64,000 nt of DNA from Flavobacteriales bacterium. Its GTDB lineage: Bacteria > Bacteroidota > Bacteroidia > CAIKAF01. The DNA lies in NCBI GenBank assembly GCA_022402535.1, contig JAKRSD010000028.1, positions 17,584 through 81,583 of the forward strand. The letters are read 5' to 3'. Below the pieces are notes generated by a model that was not told where the DNA came from, did no database searches, and saw only the letters and a program-made list of their open reading frames with translations. How positions within the stretch are numbered: position 1 is the stretch's first letter; the number at the start of each line of letters is the position of its first letter. Positions 18,118 through 27,027 of this stretch are shown here, piece by piece. The position numbers were made by a program, and so were the translations under genes.

Positions 18118-18846
18118 ATGAAACAGATCTTTATACCTTTTGCGGTCAGTGTCCTTTTTCTTTCCTCCCTTCCGGGCTGTAAAAAAGATACGGGACCTCA
18201 ACCCGATCAGCATGAATATTATCAGCCTGTACAGATTGGAAATTGGTTCCGCTATTCCATAGATTCCGTGTATTATGAAGGGAATTCGAACACGCCTGCA
18301 GGAAGTGTAACCTATTCGCAGATTGAAAGCTATGACACTGATGTACCCAATGCCGCGGGGAAATTAGAAACCCGAATCAAATTGGAGCGCATTGATGCTC
18401 TTCCACGCAGAGTGGTGGGTTTTTCTTATGTTCAACGTTTTTACAACGCTTCAAAAGGGGAATATACAATTGAGCGCACCGATAACGGAGTACGTTATCT
18501 GCTATTTAAGGCTCCGGCCATTGTTACAGATACCTTTAACCGCAATAGTAAAAACATACTTCCGCCTGAAGTTTGGAGCAATTTTGCAGTAGGTGTTTCG
18601 GGTGGCGGTGCCGGCGGTAATTATGATTACACTTTGCGTATTGTGAAAGAAGAACGTGCGGATTCGCTGATGATAATCAATGATTTTGAGCTGTACGCAT
18701 TCAACGTAGGTTTGTATTATAAAGAACGTACCTACATCACAGGCCGTACCGATGTGCCCAATTGGGAAAATATTCCGGTGATGCAGCGGATTGCATCGGG
18801 TTTTTCGTACAAAAAAGTGCTGGTAGATAAAGGAACCATCCAATAA
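18118..18846 (+). CDS. predicted lipoprotein of unknown function (first of a paralogous pair)
   Basis: A 242-residue protein with a lipoprotein signal ending SSLPGC (Cys at about residue 21). Near the mature N-terminus it reads YYQPVQIGNWFRYSIDSVYY, which matches YYPSQSGFWWEFDVDSIFYN in the next gene, so the two arose by duplication. No catalytic motif is recognised. Stop and next start overlap by one base (TAATG). Confidence 0.75.
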   Translation: MKQIFIPFAVSVLFLSSLPGCKKDTGPQPDQHEYYQPVQIGNWFRYSIDSVYYEGNSNTPAGSVTYSQIESYDTDVPNAAGKLETRIKLERIDALPRRVVGFSYVQRFYNASKGEYTIERTDNGVRYLLFKAPAIVTDTFNRNSKNILPPEVWSNFAVGVSGGGAGGNYDYTLRIVKEERADSLMIINDFELYAFNVGLYYKERTYITGRTDVPNWENIPVMQRIASGFSYKKVLVDKGTIQ

Positions 18847-19562
18847 TGAAGAAAGCCCTTTCCATACTTTCACTTACTGCTTTTATCTTGTTTTCCACAA
18901 GTTGCAGAAGGGAAGTGGTGGAAGCTTCGGATAAAGGCTTTGCGTATTATCCTTCGCAATCCGGATTTTGGTGGGAGTTTGATGTGGACAGTATATTTTA
19001 CAACGATTTCACGGGCGATACCCTGTCCAAATCATACATACTTCGCGAAGAGTTTATTTCTGATTTTGTTTCTCAGGACAGCATTCCTGCCGTGAGAATT
19101 GAGCGTTATACGCGCCCCTCTGAAAATGATAATTGGCAGGGGCCCAGAGTCTGGTGGACATACAAAACGGCTACTTATGCCGTGAAAGTGGAAGAAAACA
19201 TTCCTTATGTAAAACTGATTTTTCCTCTGAAAAATGGAGAAACCTGGAATGGAAACAACCTAAATTTTCAATCGGCAATAACTTACCGTTATGTTTCTGT
19301 GCATGAGCCCTATACCTTAAACGGAAATGCGTTTGACAGCACGGTAACCGTTTTACAGCGCGATAATGAAAACCTGCTCGAAAAACAATTTTATCGCGAA
19401 AGGTTTGCTCGCAATGTGGGCATGATTGAAAAGGAAATAATTGATATCCGCGGATTTATCGACTCTGATAATGTGCCCGATACGCTGGCCAAACCGATTT
19501 TGAATCGAATAAAATCGGGTGTGGTTTATCGCCAGAAAATCAGAAATTGGGGCGCTTTATAA
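18846..19562 (+). CDS. predicted lipoprotein of unknown function (second of a paralogous pair)
   Basis: A 238-residue protein with a lipoprotein signal ending FSTSC (Cys at about residue 20). It shares the N-terminal tryptophan/aspartate-rich motif and overall length with the gene before it and is translationally coupled to it. Both are probably attached to the outer membrane and may act together. It ends 13 bases before the convergent ABC transporter gene. Confidence 0.75.
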   Translation: MKKALSILSLTAFILFSTSCRREVVEASDKGFAYYPSQSGFWWEFDVDSIFYNDFTGDTLSKSYILREEFISDFVSQDSIPAVRIERYTRPSENDNWQGPRVWWTYKTATYAVKVEENIPYVKLIFPLKNGETWNGNNLNFQSAITYRYVSVHEPYTLNGNAFDSTVTVLQRDNENLLEKQFYRERFARNVGMIEKEIIDIRGFIDSDNVPDTLAKPILNRIKSGVVYRQKIRNWGAL

Positions 19563-19575
19563 AAGCTTACTTTTT

Positions 19576-21363
19576 TTAAACGGTATCCGGTTCGCTTTGC
19601 AGGCGGGCAATCCGTGCGTAATATCCGTTGTTGTTCATCAGTTCATCGTGGGTTCCATATTCCGAAACCTGTCCACCGTCCAACACCAAAATCTGGTCGC
19701 AACGCTTCAATGTGCCCACTTTATGGCTGATGAGCAGGGTAGTTTTTCCCTGCGAAGCAGAAAGCATATAATTCAGGATATTGTCTTCTGTTTCGGCATC
19801 CACGGCGCTCAGGCAATCATCAAACAACAAAATAGGCGGGTTGTTAATGAGCGCTCGGGCTATGGAAATACGCTGTTTTTGACCGCCCGAAAGCTTCACG
19901 CCCCGTTCGCCGATTTTGGTGTCAAACTTTTCTTTAAAGTCCATGATGTTATGATACACCCCGGCTTGTCTGGCCGCATTTTCCCAGTCTTCGGCCTCTA
20001 CTTTTTTATGAGTTCCGAAGGCTATGTTTTCTGAAATTTTATCACTGAAAAGCATCACTTCCTGAGGCACATATCCGATACTTCGGCGCAGATGAAACAG
20101 ATCCATATTTCGAATATCCACTCCGTCCAATTCAATACTTCCCGAATCGGCATCATACAAACGGCAGATAAGGGCCGCTATGGTAGATTTTCCGGAACCT
20201 GTACTGCCCGTTATGCCCAGCGTTTTTCCTTTTTCAATTTGGAAAGAGATATTTTTCAGTGCCTGAATACCCGTATCCGGATAGGTGAATGTTACTTTTT
20301 TGAGTTCAATATCTCCCTTTATTTCAGGTTTGATGGCTTCAGGGGCGGATACAATTTCGGGTTTAGTCTGCAAAAATTCATTAATTCTGTCCTGAGAGGC
20401 AGCCGCCTGCTGCACAATGCTGCTCACCCATCCCACGCTGGCAACGGGCCAGGTAAGCAGGTTTACGTAAATGATAAATTCTCCGATAACTCCCGGATTC
20501 AGCCTTCCGGCTATTACTTCATTTCCGCCGGCATACACCGTGATAATGGTGCTGAGGCCGATTAAAAAAAGAATTACCGGAAAAAACAAAGCATCGTACT
20601 TTATCAGATTGAGCCCGGCGTCTTTATATTCTTCACTTCTGCGGTTAAAAATTCCCGCAAAAAACCGACTGCGGTTATAGCTTTTAATCACCCGGATTCC
20701 CGAAAACATTTCTTGCGCCAGCGAGGATAAACCGGATAGTTTGGCCTGGGCAATGCTGCTGCTTTTTAATACTTTGCTGTTGATGTAATAAATCATCACG
20801 GCCATTACGGGCATGGGCAGCAGTACATATAAGGTGAGCATGGGACTCACGGTAATCATTCCGTTTATTACCAGAATAATCATTACCAACAGGTTCACGG
20901 TGTACATCAGGGCGGGCCCCACATACATACGCACTTTGCTTACATCTTCGCCGATACGGGTCATCAGGTCGCCCGTGTTATTTCGTTTAAAGAAGGCCTG
21001 ATCCAGTTTTTGGTAGTGTTTATAAATATCGTTTTTCAGGTCAAACTCAATATGGCGGCTCATTACCACCAGCGTTTGCCGCATAAAAAACATAAAAATC
21101 CCTTTGATGAGTGCCAAGATAAGGTATATGGCCGCTAAAGCACCCACGGCTTTCAGCGTAAAAAGATAATACTCCTCCTGCATGGAAAATCCGCCGGCAA
21201 CTCTATATATCACCAGTGTTTCCACAATCAGGTCAAGGGCATATCCCACAATTTTGGCAGGATATACGGCAAAAAAGTTGGAAATAACCGTGAGAACGAT
21301 ACCCGGTATCAGATAGCGTTTGTATTGTAAAAAGTACCGGTTCAGGTATTTGAGGCGTCCCAA
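19576..21363 (-). CDS. ABC exporter, fused permease and ATPase (MsbA-like)
   Basis: Half-transporter of about 595 residues that works as a homodimer or heterodimer in the inner membrane. Six-helix transmembrane domain (with the coupling motif MTRIGEDVSKVRMYVGPAL), then the nucleotide-binding domain: Walker A GSTGSGKST, signature LSGGQKQR, Walker B ILLFDDCLSAVDAET and the H-loop LLISHK. Substrate is unknown; lipid or peptide is likely. The N-terminus is uncertain. The frame reaches back to an ATG at 21441, but that extension (MLLLPTRCREFERC) is unlike homologues and overlaps the divergent promoter at 21393. I prefer the TTG at 21363, giving LGRLKYLNRYFLQYKRYL. Confidence 0.9.
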   Translation of the reverse strand: MGRLKYLNRYFLQYKRYLIPGIVLTVISNFFAVYPAKIVGYALDLIVETLVIYRVAGGFSMQEEYYLFTLKAVGALAAIYLILALIKGIFMFFMRQTLVVMSRHIEFDLKNDIYKHYQKLDQAFFKRNNTGDLMTRIGEDVSKVRMYVGPALMYTVNLLVMIILVINGMITVSPMLTLYVLLPMPVMAVMIYYINSKVLKSSSIAQAKLSGLSSLAQEMFSGIRVIKSYNRSRFFAGIFNRRSEEYKDAGLNLIKYDALFFPVILFLIGLSTIITVYAGGNEVIAGRLNPGVIGEFIIYVNLLTWPVASVGWVSSIVQQAAASQDRINEFLQTKPEIVSAPEAIKPEIKGDIELKKVTFTYPDTGIQALKNISFQIEKGKTLGITGSTGSGKSTIAALICRLYDADSGSIELDGVDIRNMDLFHLRRSIGYVPQEVMLFSDKISENIAFGTHKKVEAEDWENAARQAGVYHNIMDFKEKFDTKIGERGVKLSGGQKQRISIARALINNPPILLFDDCLSAVDAETEDNILNYMLSASQGKTTLLISHKVGTLKRCDQILVLDGGQVSEYGTHDELMNNNGYYARIARLQSEPDTV

Positions 21364-21392
21364 GTTTTGTAGTTCCTTCCTTATTAATTTTC

Positions 21393-21400
21393 TATATTTG
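21393..21400 (+). promoter_or_regulatory. -7 promoter element of the leucine dehydrogenase operon
   Basis: TATATTTG, exact TAnnTTTG match, about 57 bases before the ATG at 21457. Confidence 0.6.
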
Positions 21401-21456
21401 CACCGCTCAAATTCGCGGCAACGCGTTGGCAAAAGTAACATTTAAATTATCGACAT

Positions 21457-22572
21457 ATGTTGGCAGAGAACAGACTTTTAGATGAAAATACCCAGACCCC
21501 CGTATTAGGCACAATGACAGAAATGGACCACGAGGAAGTTCTCTTTTGCCATGATAAAGCAACCGGACTAAAAGCCATTATTGCCGTTCATAACACTATT
21601 CTAGGTCCTGCCTTGGGCGGAACCCGCATGTGGACTTACGCCTCCGAATCTGACGCTATTACCGATGTACTTCGTCTTTCAAGAGGTATGACCTATAAAG
21701 CGGCTGCCGCAGGTTTAAATCTGGGTGGTGGAAAAGCCGTAATCATCGGTGATGCCCGTACCCAGAAAACCGAAGCCAAGATGCGCCGTTTCGGTCAATT
21801 TGTGAATGATTTAGGTGGAAAATATTACACTGCCGAGGATGTGGGCATGACCTCCCGCGATATGGAATTGATTGGCATGCATACAAAATATGTAACCGGT
21901 TTGCCTGAATATTTGGGTGGTTCCGGAAATCCATCTCCCGTTACCGCATTTGGTGTTTATGTGGGAATGAAGGCTTCTGCAAAGTTTGCCTTCGGAACCG
22001 ATAATCTTCAAGGAAAAAAAGTGGCAGTTCAGGGATGCGGAAGCGTAGGTCAGGCACTGATTAATTATTTGGTGAAAGAAGGTGCCCAGGTGTTTGTGAA
22101 TGATATTTTCGAAGATAAAATTGCCGAAACTACCGCTAAATATGGCGTGCAGGCTATCACTACGGAAGATTTGTTCAACGGTTCGTTTGATGTCTATGCC
22201 CCCTGTGCGCTGGGTGCTACCGTGAATGATGAAACATTAAACACCATGAATGTTTCTGTCATTGCCGGAGCGGCAAACAACCAACTGGCAGATGAACTAA
22301 AACATAGTGCCCGAATCAAAGAAAAGGGCATTGTATATGCGCCTGATTTTGTAATCAATGCCGGTGGGCTTATCAATGTATATGCCGAATATCTGGGCAA
22401 TTACAATCAAAAATCGGCCATGGAAAAAACCGAAAATATTTATTCTGTTATTCTTGAAGTGCTAAACAACGCATCTGAAAATAATATTACATCGTTAGAA
22501 GCCGCTAAAAATCTGGCAGAAAACCGTATCCAACAAATGGCAGCACTTAAACTTCCTTATTCAGGATGCTAA
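21457..22572 (+). CDS. ldh: leucine dehydrogenase (Glu/Leu/Phe/Val dehydrogenase family)
   Basis: NAD-dependent oxidative deamination of leucine and other branched-chain amino acids, the reverse reaction being amination of 2-oxo acids. The 371 residues contain PALGGTRMW, the catalytic-lysine region YKAAAAGLNLGGGKAV and the Rossmann motif VQGCGSVGQALI. The length and the second-domain sequence fit the leucine/valine subgroup rather than glutamate dehydrogenase. The stop codon overlaps the nusB start by seven bases. It links amino-acid catabolism with acs and HMG-CoA lyase elsewhere in the window. Confidence 0.9.
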   Translation: MLAENRLLDENTQTPVLGTMTEMDHEEVLFCHDKATGLKAIIAVHNTILGPALGGTRMWTYASESDAITDVLRLSRGMTYKAAAAGLNLGGGKAVIIGDARTQKTEAKMRRFGQFVNDLGGKYYTAEDVGMTSRDMELIGMHTKYVTGLPEYLGGSGNPSPVTAFGVYVGMKASAKFAFGTDNLQGKKVAVQGCGSVGQALINYLVKEGAQVFVNDIFEDKIAETTAKYGVQAITTEDLFNGSFDVYAPCALGATVNDETLNTMNVSVIAGAANNQLADELKHSARIKEKGIVYAPDFVINAGGLINVYAEYLGNYNQKSAMEKTENIYSVILEVLNNASENNITSLEAAKNLAENRIQQMAALKLPYSGC

Positions 22573-23510
22573 ACAGAAGAGTTCTTCGCATAAAAGTAAT
22601 GCAGGCTTTATATGGGTTTTTCCAATCGGGAAACTCGGATTTGGCTGTATCTGAAAAAAACATGTTCCGTACGTTGGAACGTATTTACGATTTGTATCTG
22701 CTTCAATTCCTGTTATTGGCCGATATTCATCGCGTAGCCCTTAAGGACCGCGAGGATGCCCAAAAGAAATATTTTCCCGATGAGGAAGATTTAATGAAAA
22801 CCACTCCCTTTACGGAAAACCCCATTTTTGAAGCCATTGAAAACAGCGAACAGCTCAATAAATTGGTAAACAACCGGAAACTTGGATGGGGAAAATACCC
22901 TGAATTGGCTGAAAAACTGTTTCGGAAAATCAAGCAGATGCCCGAATACAAGCAGTATATCCATACTCCCGATGTAAATATTCAAAAACATAAAGATTAT
23001 CTGCGCGATCTGGTGAAACAAGTGCTGTGGAACGAAGAATACCTGCATTCAATTTACGAAGAAGAAAATATCCATTGGGGCGATGATATTGATTTAGTGA
23101 ACATCACGCTTTTGAAAGCGATTGAAGGGTTTAATACGGAGAGAGGCATACAACTTTCGGCTTTGTACAAAGACGAAAAAGAAGATAAAGATTTTGTGAG
23201 CCGCCTGTTCAGAAAATGTATTCTCGACAATGAGGAACTCAACGACATCATTACACCCAACACGCAAAACTGGGAAGCGGAACGGATTGCTTACATGGAT
23301 TTATTGCTGATGAAGATGGCGGTTTGCGAAATGAAGGAATTCCCTTCTATACCCGTAAAAGTGTCGCTGAATGAGTATATTGAAATATCCAAACTATTCA
23401 GCACACCCAAGAGTAATTCGTTCATAAACGGAATTTTAGATAAAATTGCCCTGCAGCTGAAAGCCCAGGGTGCTATTAAAAAAACAGGCAGAGGACTTAT
23501 TGAAAATTAA
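22566..23510 (+). CDS. nusB: transcription antitermination factor NusB, long Bacteroidota form
   Basis: A 314-residue protein, about twice the length of E. coli NusB. The N-terminal LNRRVLRIKVMQALYGFFQS is typical of the Bacteroidota version and the C-terminal 120 residues hold the NusB fold (AYMDLLLMKMAVCEM, IPVKVSLNEYIEISK, SNSFINGILDKI). NusB with NusE binds boxA RNA and suppresses termination in rRNA operons. The order nusB, DUF1573 gene, yajC is conserved in the phylum. Confidence 0.92.
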   Translation: MLNRRVLRIKVMQALYGFFQSGNSDLAVSEKNMFRTLERIYDLYLLQFLLLADIHRVALKDREDAQKKYFPDEEDLMKTTPFTENPIFEAIENSEQLNKLVNNRKLGWGKYPELAEKLFRKIKQMPEYKQYIHTPDVNIQKHKDYLRDLVKQVLWNEEYLHSIYEEENIHWGDDIDLVNITLLKAIEGFNTERGIQLSALYKDEKEDKDFVSRLFRKCILDNEELNDIITPNTQNWEAERIAYMDLLLMKMAVCEMKEFPSIPVKVSLNEYIEISKLFSTPKSNSFINGILDKIALQLKAQGAIKKTGRGLIEN

Positions 23511-23517
23511 ATAGAAA

Positions 23518-23955
23518 ATGAAAAAGGTGTTATTCTGGGTATTTATTTCGGGTTTGGTAGCCTGTGGATCTAAGGATTCAGTGAATACCGATTTGGTAAA
23601 TAATCCGGCCACGGCTTCGGGCGAAGTAAAAAATGGAAACCTGCCCGAATTTGAGTTTGAATCTACAGAGTTCGATTTTGGAACCATTGTGGAAGGACAG
23701 AAAGTTAAGCACGTTTTTAAATTTAAAAATGTGGGCAAAGCCGATCTGGTGATTTCCGATGCCAAAGGCTCCTGTGGATGTACCATTCCCCAATATCCCG
23801 AAAAACCTATTCCTCCCGGAGGAAAAGGGGAGATTGAAGTGGAATTCAACAGCAGCAAAAAACAGGGAGATCAAAACAAAACCGTAACGCTGTATGCCAA
23901 CACTTCGCCTACCGAATTTGTATTACGGGTGAAGGGTTTTGTAAAAGAAGGATAA
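23518..23955 (+). CDS. DUF1573 domain lipoprotein
   Basis: A 145-residue protein with a lipoprotein signal (SGLVACG) and one DUF1573 domain, an Ig-like beta-sandwich with the family motif FDFGTIVEGQKVKHVFKFKN and KGSCGCTIPQYP. Function is unknown. It sits seven bases after nusB and 20 before yajC, the standard arrangement. Confidence 0.9.
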   Translation: MKKVLFWVFISGLVACGSKDSVNTDLVNNPATASGEVKNGNLPEFEFESTEFDFGTIVEGQKVKHVFKFKNVGKADLVISDAKGSCGCTIPQYPEKPIPPGGKGEIEVEFNSSKKQGDQNKTVTLYANTSPTEFVLRVKGFVKEG

Positions 23956-23975
23956 ACAGTTAACAACAAATAATA

Positions 23976-24305
23976 ATGATACATCAGATTTTAATGCTCG
24001 GCGGACCTGCCGACGGCCAAGAGGCCAATCCTATCATGCAGTTTGCACCTCTGGTGCTCATTATGATCGTTTTTTACTTTTTCATGATTCGTCCGCAGAT
24101 GAAAAAAGCGAAAGAGCAGAAAAAATTCAGAGAGAATTTAAAAGAAGGGGATTCTGTGATCACTATCGGAGGAATTCACGGTAAAATCGTGAAACTGGAA
24201 GAAACCACCGTTACCCTGGAAATGATTGATAAGTCTAAAATCAAATTTGAGCGTTCGGCGTTAGTGCCTGATTCTTCAGCTACTTTGGCTAATCAAACCA
24301 AATAA
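23976..24305 (+). CDS. yajC: preprotein translocase accessory subunit YajC
   Basis: A 109-residue single-span inner-membrane protein that associates with SecDF and the Sec translocon. Hydrophobic helix PLVLIMIVFYFFMIRPQMKK at about residues 26-45 followed by the cytoplasmic domain (GDSVITIGGIHGKIVKLEE). Last gene of the nusB operon; a terminator follows at 24326. Confidence 0.95.
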   Translation: MIHQILMLGGPADGQEANPIMQFAPLVLIMIVFYFFMIRPQMKKAKEQKKFRENLKEGDSVITIGGIHGKIVKLEETTVTLEMIDKSKIKFERSALVPDSSATLANQTK

Positions 24306-24325
24306 ATTTCTTCATAGAAGATGAC

Positions 24326-24358
24326 AAAGCCGGATTCTCAGTGAGTCCGGCTTTTTTT
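24326..24358 (+). terminator. intrinsic terminator after yajC
   Basis: AAAGCCGGA (24326-24334) pairs with TCCGGCTTT (24346-24354) and continues into a T-run. Confidence 0.9.
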
Positions 24359-24389
24359 ATAACAGATATATTAATTTGTACAATCAGAA

Positions 24390-24872
24390 TTAAAATCCTC
24401 TTCCCCAAAATTCACCTTCGGTAATCACGATGGTAGAATCGTTGAGCGGGTTTTTTGCAGTGCCCGAAAATGTGCCCCTTGCCGATTTTACGGAAGGTAA
24501 ATCTTTCAGTTCATCAACATTCAGTTCACCTGAAGTACCGGTTATAGTAGATCCGATATTGAACAAACCATTGTATTGAAACACATTGGAAGGAGTTGTA
24601 AGATTAAAATTACCGGGGGCGGTAACTCCATTAACCGTAACCAATAAGGCACTTCCGTTTTCATGTTCGGCACCGATGTATAATTGACCACCACTCGTAA
24701 CGGATGCTGTTCCTTCATCTTTTCTTGATTCCCAAAGCTGACCGTTTATTTTCATTCTTACCAGTACCTTGTCATCCGGCCCCAAGATGCCGTTTCCGTT
24801 ATCACCCTCATCAGAACAGCCGAAAAACATAGTAAGTGTGATAGTTGCAGCGAGTATTTTTATCTTGTTCAT
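24390..24872 (-). CDS. small predicted lipoprotein of unknown function
   Basis: A 160-residue protein with a lipoprotein signal ending MFFGC (Cys at residue 19), then a Gly/Asp linker and a beta-rich domain (KINGQLWESRKDEG, LYIGAEHENG). This layout is seen in many small Bacteroidota surface lipoproteins of the DUF6252 type; I cannot assign it firmly. Stands alone between two terminators. Confidence 0.7.
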   Translation of the reverse strand: MNKIKILAATITLTMFFGCSDEGDNGNGILGPDDKVLVRMKINGQLWESRKDEGTASVTSGGQLYIGAEHENGSALLVTVNGVTAPGNFNLTTPSNVFQYNGLFNIGSTITGTSGELNVDELKDLPSVKSARGTFSGTAKNPLNDSTIVITEGEFWGRGF

Positions 24873-24887
24873 GATTATTAATTTGAT

Positions 24888-24926
24888 ACAAAAATAAAAG
24901 CCGTAACCATTCGGAATACGGCTTTT
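24888..24926 (-). terminator. intrinsic terminator after the threonylcarbamoyl-AMP synthase gene
   Basis: AAAAGCCGTA (24896-24905) and TACGGCTTTT (24917-24926) form a perfect ten-base stem; on the minus strand it is followed by ATTTTTG. It ends transcription coming from 24947. Confidence 0.85.
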
Positions 24927-24946
24927 GAAAAATAGTTAATTAATTA

Positions 24947-25588
24947 TCAGGCCATTTCGTCTTCCAGCATTTCCATTCCCAGTCCTTCGCGGATTACGGT
25001 AATTTCTTCGCCGGTACAGTCTACCACGGTGCTGGGTTCATTGTTTCCAAATCCACCGTCAATCATCAGGTCCACTTTGTTTTCAAAACGATTGTAAATC
25101 AATTCCGGATCGGTGGTGTACTCTACCACGGAATCATCATCATGGACAGAAGTGGAAAGCATAGGATTGCCCAATGATCTAACCAAAGCCTGAGAAATAC
25201 GGTTATCAGGAATACGCAGTCCTATGGTTTTTTTCTTGTATCCAAAAATGGAAGGTACCAATCCGTTGGCATTCAAGATAAAGGTGAATGGTCCCGGCAG
25301 GTAGCGGTTCAGTGCTTTGAACACCTGATTATCCATAGGCTTAGTGTATTTTCCGATCAGTTTGATGTCGGAAAAAATGAATGAAAAATTGGCTTTGTCT
25401 AAGTCAATACCTTTCAGTTCACACAATTTTTTTACAGCGTCGGGGTTGTGTGCATCGCACCCGAAGGCATACACGGTGTCGGTAGGGTAAATAATTACGC
25501 CTCCGTCCTTAAGCACATCCGTAATTTTCTGAATTTGCGCATCGCTCGGATGCAGAGAATTGAGTTTTAGTAGCATGGCTTTTACCAT
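24947..25588 (-). CDS. L-threonylcarbamoyladenylate synthase (Sua5/YciO/YrdC family)
   Basis: Makes threonylcarbamoyl-AMP, the precursor of the t6A37 modification of tRNA. The 213 residues show the YrdC motifs GGVIIYPTDTVYAFGCDA, KGIDLDKANFSFIF, LPGPFTFIL and IGLRIPDN, with the ending TVVDCTGEEITVIREG. The substitution of the usual KxR by KGIDLDK places it nearer YciO than TsaC, so the t6A role is likely but not certain. Start at ATG 25588 or four codons later at 25576. Confidence 0.88.
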   Translation of the reverse strand: MVKAMLLKLNSLHPSDAQIQKITDVLKDGGVIIYPTDTVYAFGCDAHNPDAVKKLCELKGIDLDKANFSFIFSDIKLIGKYTKPMDNQVFKALNRYLPGPFTFILNANGLVPSIFGYKKKTIGLRIPDNRISQALVRSLGNPMLSTSVHDDDSVVEYTTDPELIYNRFENKVDLMIDGGFGNNEPSTVVDCTGEEITVIREGLGMEMLEDEMA

Positions 25589-25643
25589 TTAAGTTAAACA
25601 AAACCGCCAAGGGCGGATATTTATGAACCGGGAATCCCTATGC

Positions 25644-26312
25644 TCAGGCCGTTTGTTTGGCGGCCGCTTTCGCGTGGTCTTCCAAAAATTTCTTTAATCC
25701 AATGTCGGTAAGCGGATGGTTGAGCAGGGCCGTAATGGCGCTCAGCGGACAGGTAACCACATCGGCACCCGCTTCGGCACATTTAATAATATGTACAGGA
25801 TGACGAACTGAAGCCGCCAATACCTGCGTAGCAAACCCGTATGTCTGATAGATATGTACAATCTGATCAATCAGCTCCATTCCGTCAAACGAAACATCAT
25901 CTAAACGACCGATAAACGGCGATACATAAGTAGCACCTGCTTTTGCGGCCAACAAGGCCTGCCCTGGAGAAAATACCAGCGTGCAGTTGGTTTTAATGCC
26001 TTTGTTTGAAAAATATTTAATGGCTTTGATTCCGTCTTTGGTCATAGGTACTTTCACGGTAATCTGCGGGTGAAGGGCTGCCAGTTTTTCGCCTTCGCGC
26101 ACCATGCCGTCAAAATCGGTACTGATTACCTCTGCACTTACATCGCCATCCACAATTTCGCATATTTTCAGGTAGTGGGCAATCACATTTTCATCCCCGG
26201 CAATTCCTTCTTTGGCCATGAGCGACGGATTGGTGGTAACTCCGTCTAATACGCCTAAGTCCTGTGCTTCTTTAATTTGATCCAGATTGGCCGTGTCGAT
26301 AAAAAATTTCAT
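25644..26312 (-). CDS. fsa: fructose-6-phosphate aldolase / transaldolase-like protein
   Basis: A 222-residue TIM-barrel aldolase of the small transaldolase family (FSA/TalC). [33 protein letters not shown], the Schiff-base lysine in [11 protein letters not shown] and [19 protein letters not shown] are all present. In Bacteroidota these short proteins serve either as transaldolase in the pentose phosphate pathway or as fructose-6-phosphate aldolase; sequence alone does not decide. Single gene 55 bases upstream of the gene at 25588. Confidence 0.92.
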   Translation of the reverse strand: MKFFIDTANLDQIKEAQDLGVLDGVTTNPSLMAKEGIAGDENVIAHYLKICEIVDGDVSAEVISTDFDGMVREGEKLAALHPQITVKVPMTKDGIKAIKYFSNKGIKTNCTLVFSPGQALLAAKAGATYVSPFIGRLDDVSFDGMELIDQIVHIYQTYGFATQVLAASVRHPVHIIKCAEAGADVVTCPLSAITALLNHPLTDIGLKKFLEDHAKAAAKQTA

Positions 26313-26649
26313 AAAAATTTTGTAATTACTTGATTTAGTTTTTGTTAATCTATTTTTGTGGTATCAAAATTCACTTCTTAAATGTAGGACAACCGGGATT
26401 CACTTCCAAATTTTTGCTGCGAAATTTTAAACGAAACTTCTAAACGCATATTGAACAGGCACTTCTTAAAGTAAGGTTAAACTCATCTTAATGCCGAAAA
26501 CTTGATTTTTTACAGTCTGAAAATTTTTGCATGAACCATTCGTAAAATTTGGAGCTGTCATTCAAAATAAAGTTTCCTATGAACAACTCTTTAATTACTT
26601 TTTCTGATAATTTAAAGAAATGTCTATATTGCGCCAAACATCTGTATTG
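26313..26649. other. intergenic region without a recognised gene
   Basis: AT-rich spacer of about 337 bases between divergent genes. It contains TATTTTTG at 26351-26358 (a possible plus-strand -7 element) and an imperfect direct repeat beginning CACTTCTTAAA at 26372 and again at 26460. No terminator, tRNA or convincing ORF is seen. Confidence 0.5.
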
Positions 26650-27024
26650 ATGAAAAAAATAGAAATAGAATACCTGATACACTGCTCTCCGAAGCTTTTG
26701 TTTTCCATGATATCTACCAGCAACGGCATGGCAGAATGGTTTGCCGATAAGGTGGAAGCCCGCCACGATCAATATTCATTTCATTGGGATGGTTCTGACC
26801 AAAACGCTACCCTGATTGCTTCTAAGGAAAATGAATTTGTTCGTTTTCAGTGGGAAGAAGATGAGGATACCGATTATTATTTTGAGTTTAAAATTGTGGT
26901 GGATTCTCTCACCAATGATGTGGCCCTGGTAATCACGGATTTTTGTGAAGCCGATGAAGAAAACGAAACCATTTTGTTGTGGGACAGACAGGTAGCCGAT
27001 CTTAAACATGCCATAGGCGCGTAA
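26650..27024 (+). CDS. START-like domain protein
   Basis: A 124-residue cytoplasmic protein of the Bacteroidota START-like (SRPBCC-fold) family: MKKIEIEYLIHCSPKLLFSM, SNGMAEWFADKVE and VRFQWEEDEDTDYYFEFKI are the recognisable blocks. These folds bind hydrophobic ligands; no substrate is known. An ATG 30 bases earlier (26620) would add ten residues that are absent from the family pattern, so I use 26650. Followed after three bases by the PAP2 gene. Confidence 0.85.
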   Translation: MKKIEIEYLIHCSPKLLFSMISTSNGMAEWFADKVEARHDQYSFHWDGSDQNATLIASKENEFVRFQWEEDEDTDYYFEFKIVVDSLTNDVALVITDFCEADEENETILLWDRQVADLKHAIGA

Positions 27025-27027
27025 TAC

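Noticed and set aside
19576..21441. ABC exporter starting at ATG 21441
   Set aside because: The extra 26 residues are Arg/Cys-rich, unlike the family, and overlap the promoter of the divergent dehydrogenase gene.
26372..26475. Direct repeat beginning CACTTCTTAAA as a mobile-element footprint
   Set aside because: Only two short imperfect copies with no inverted ends or target duplication.
26351..26619. A small RNA from the TATTTTTG element at 26351
   Set aside because: No terminator and no conserved structure follow; the match is in an AT-rich spacer and may be chance.
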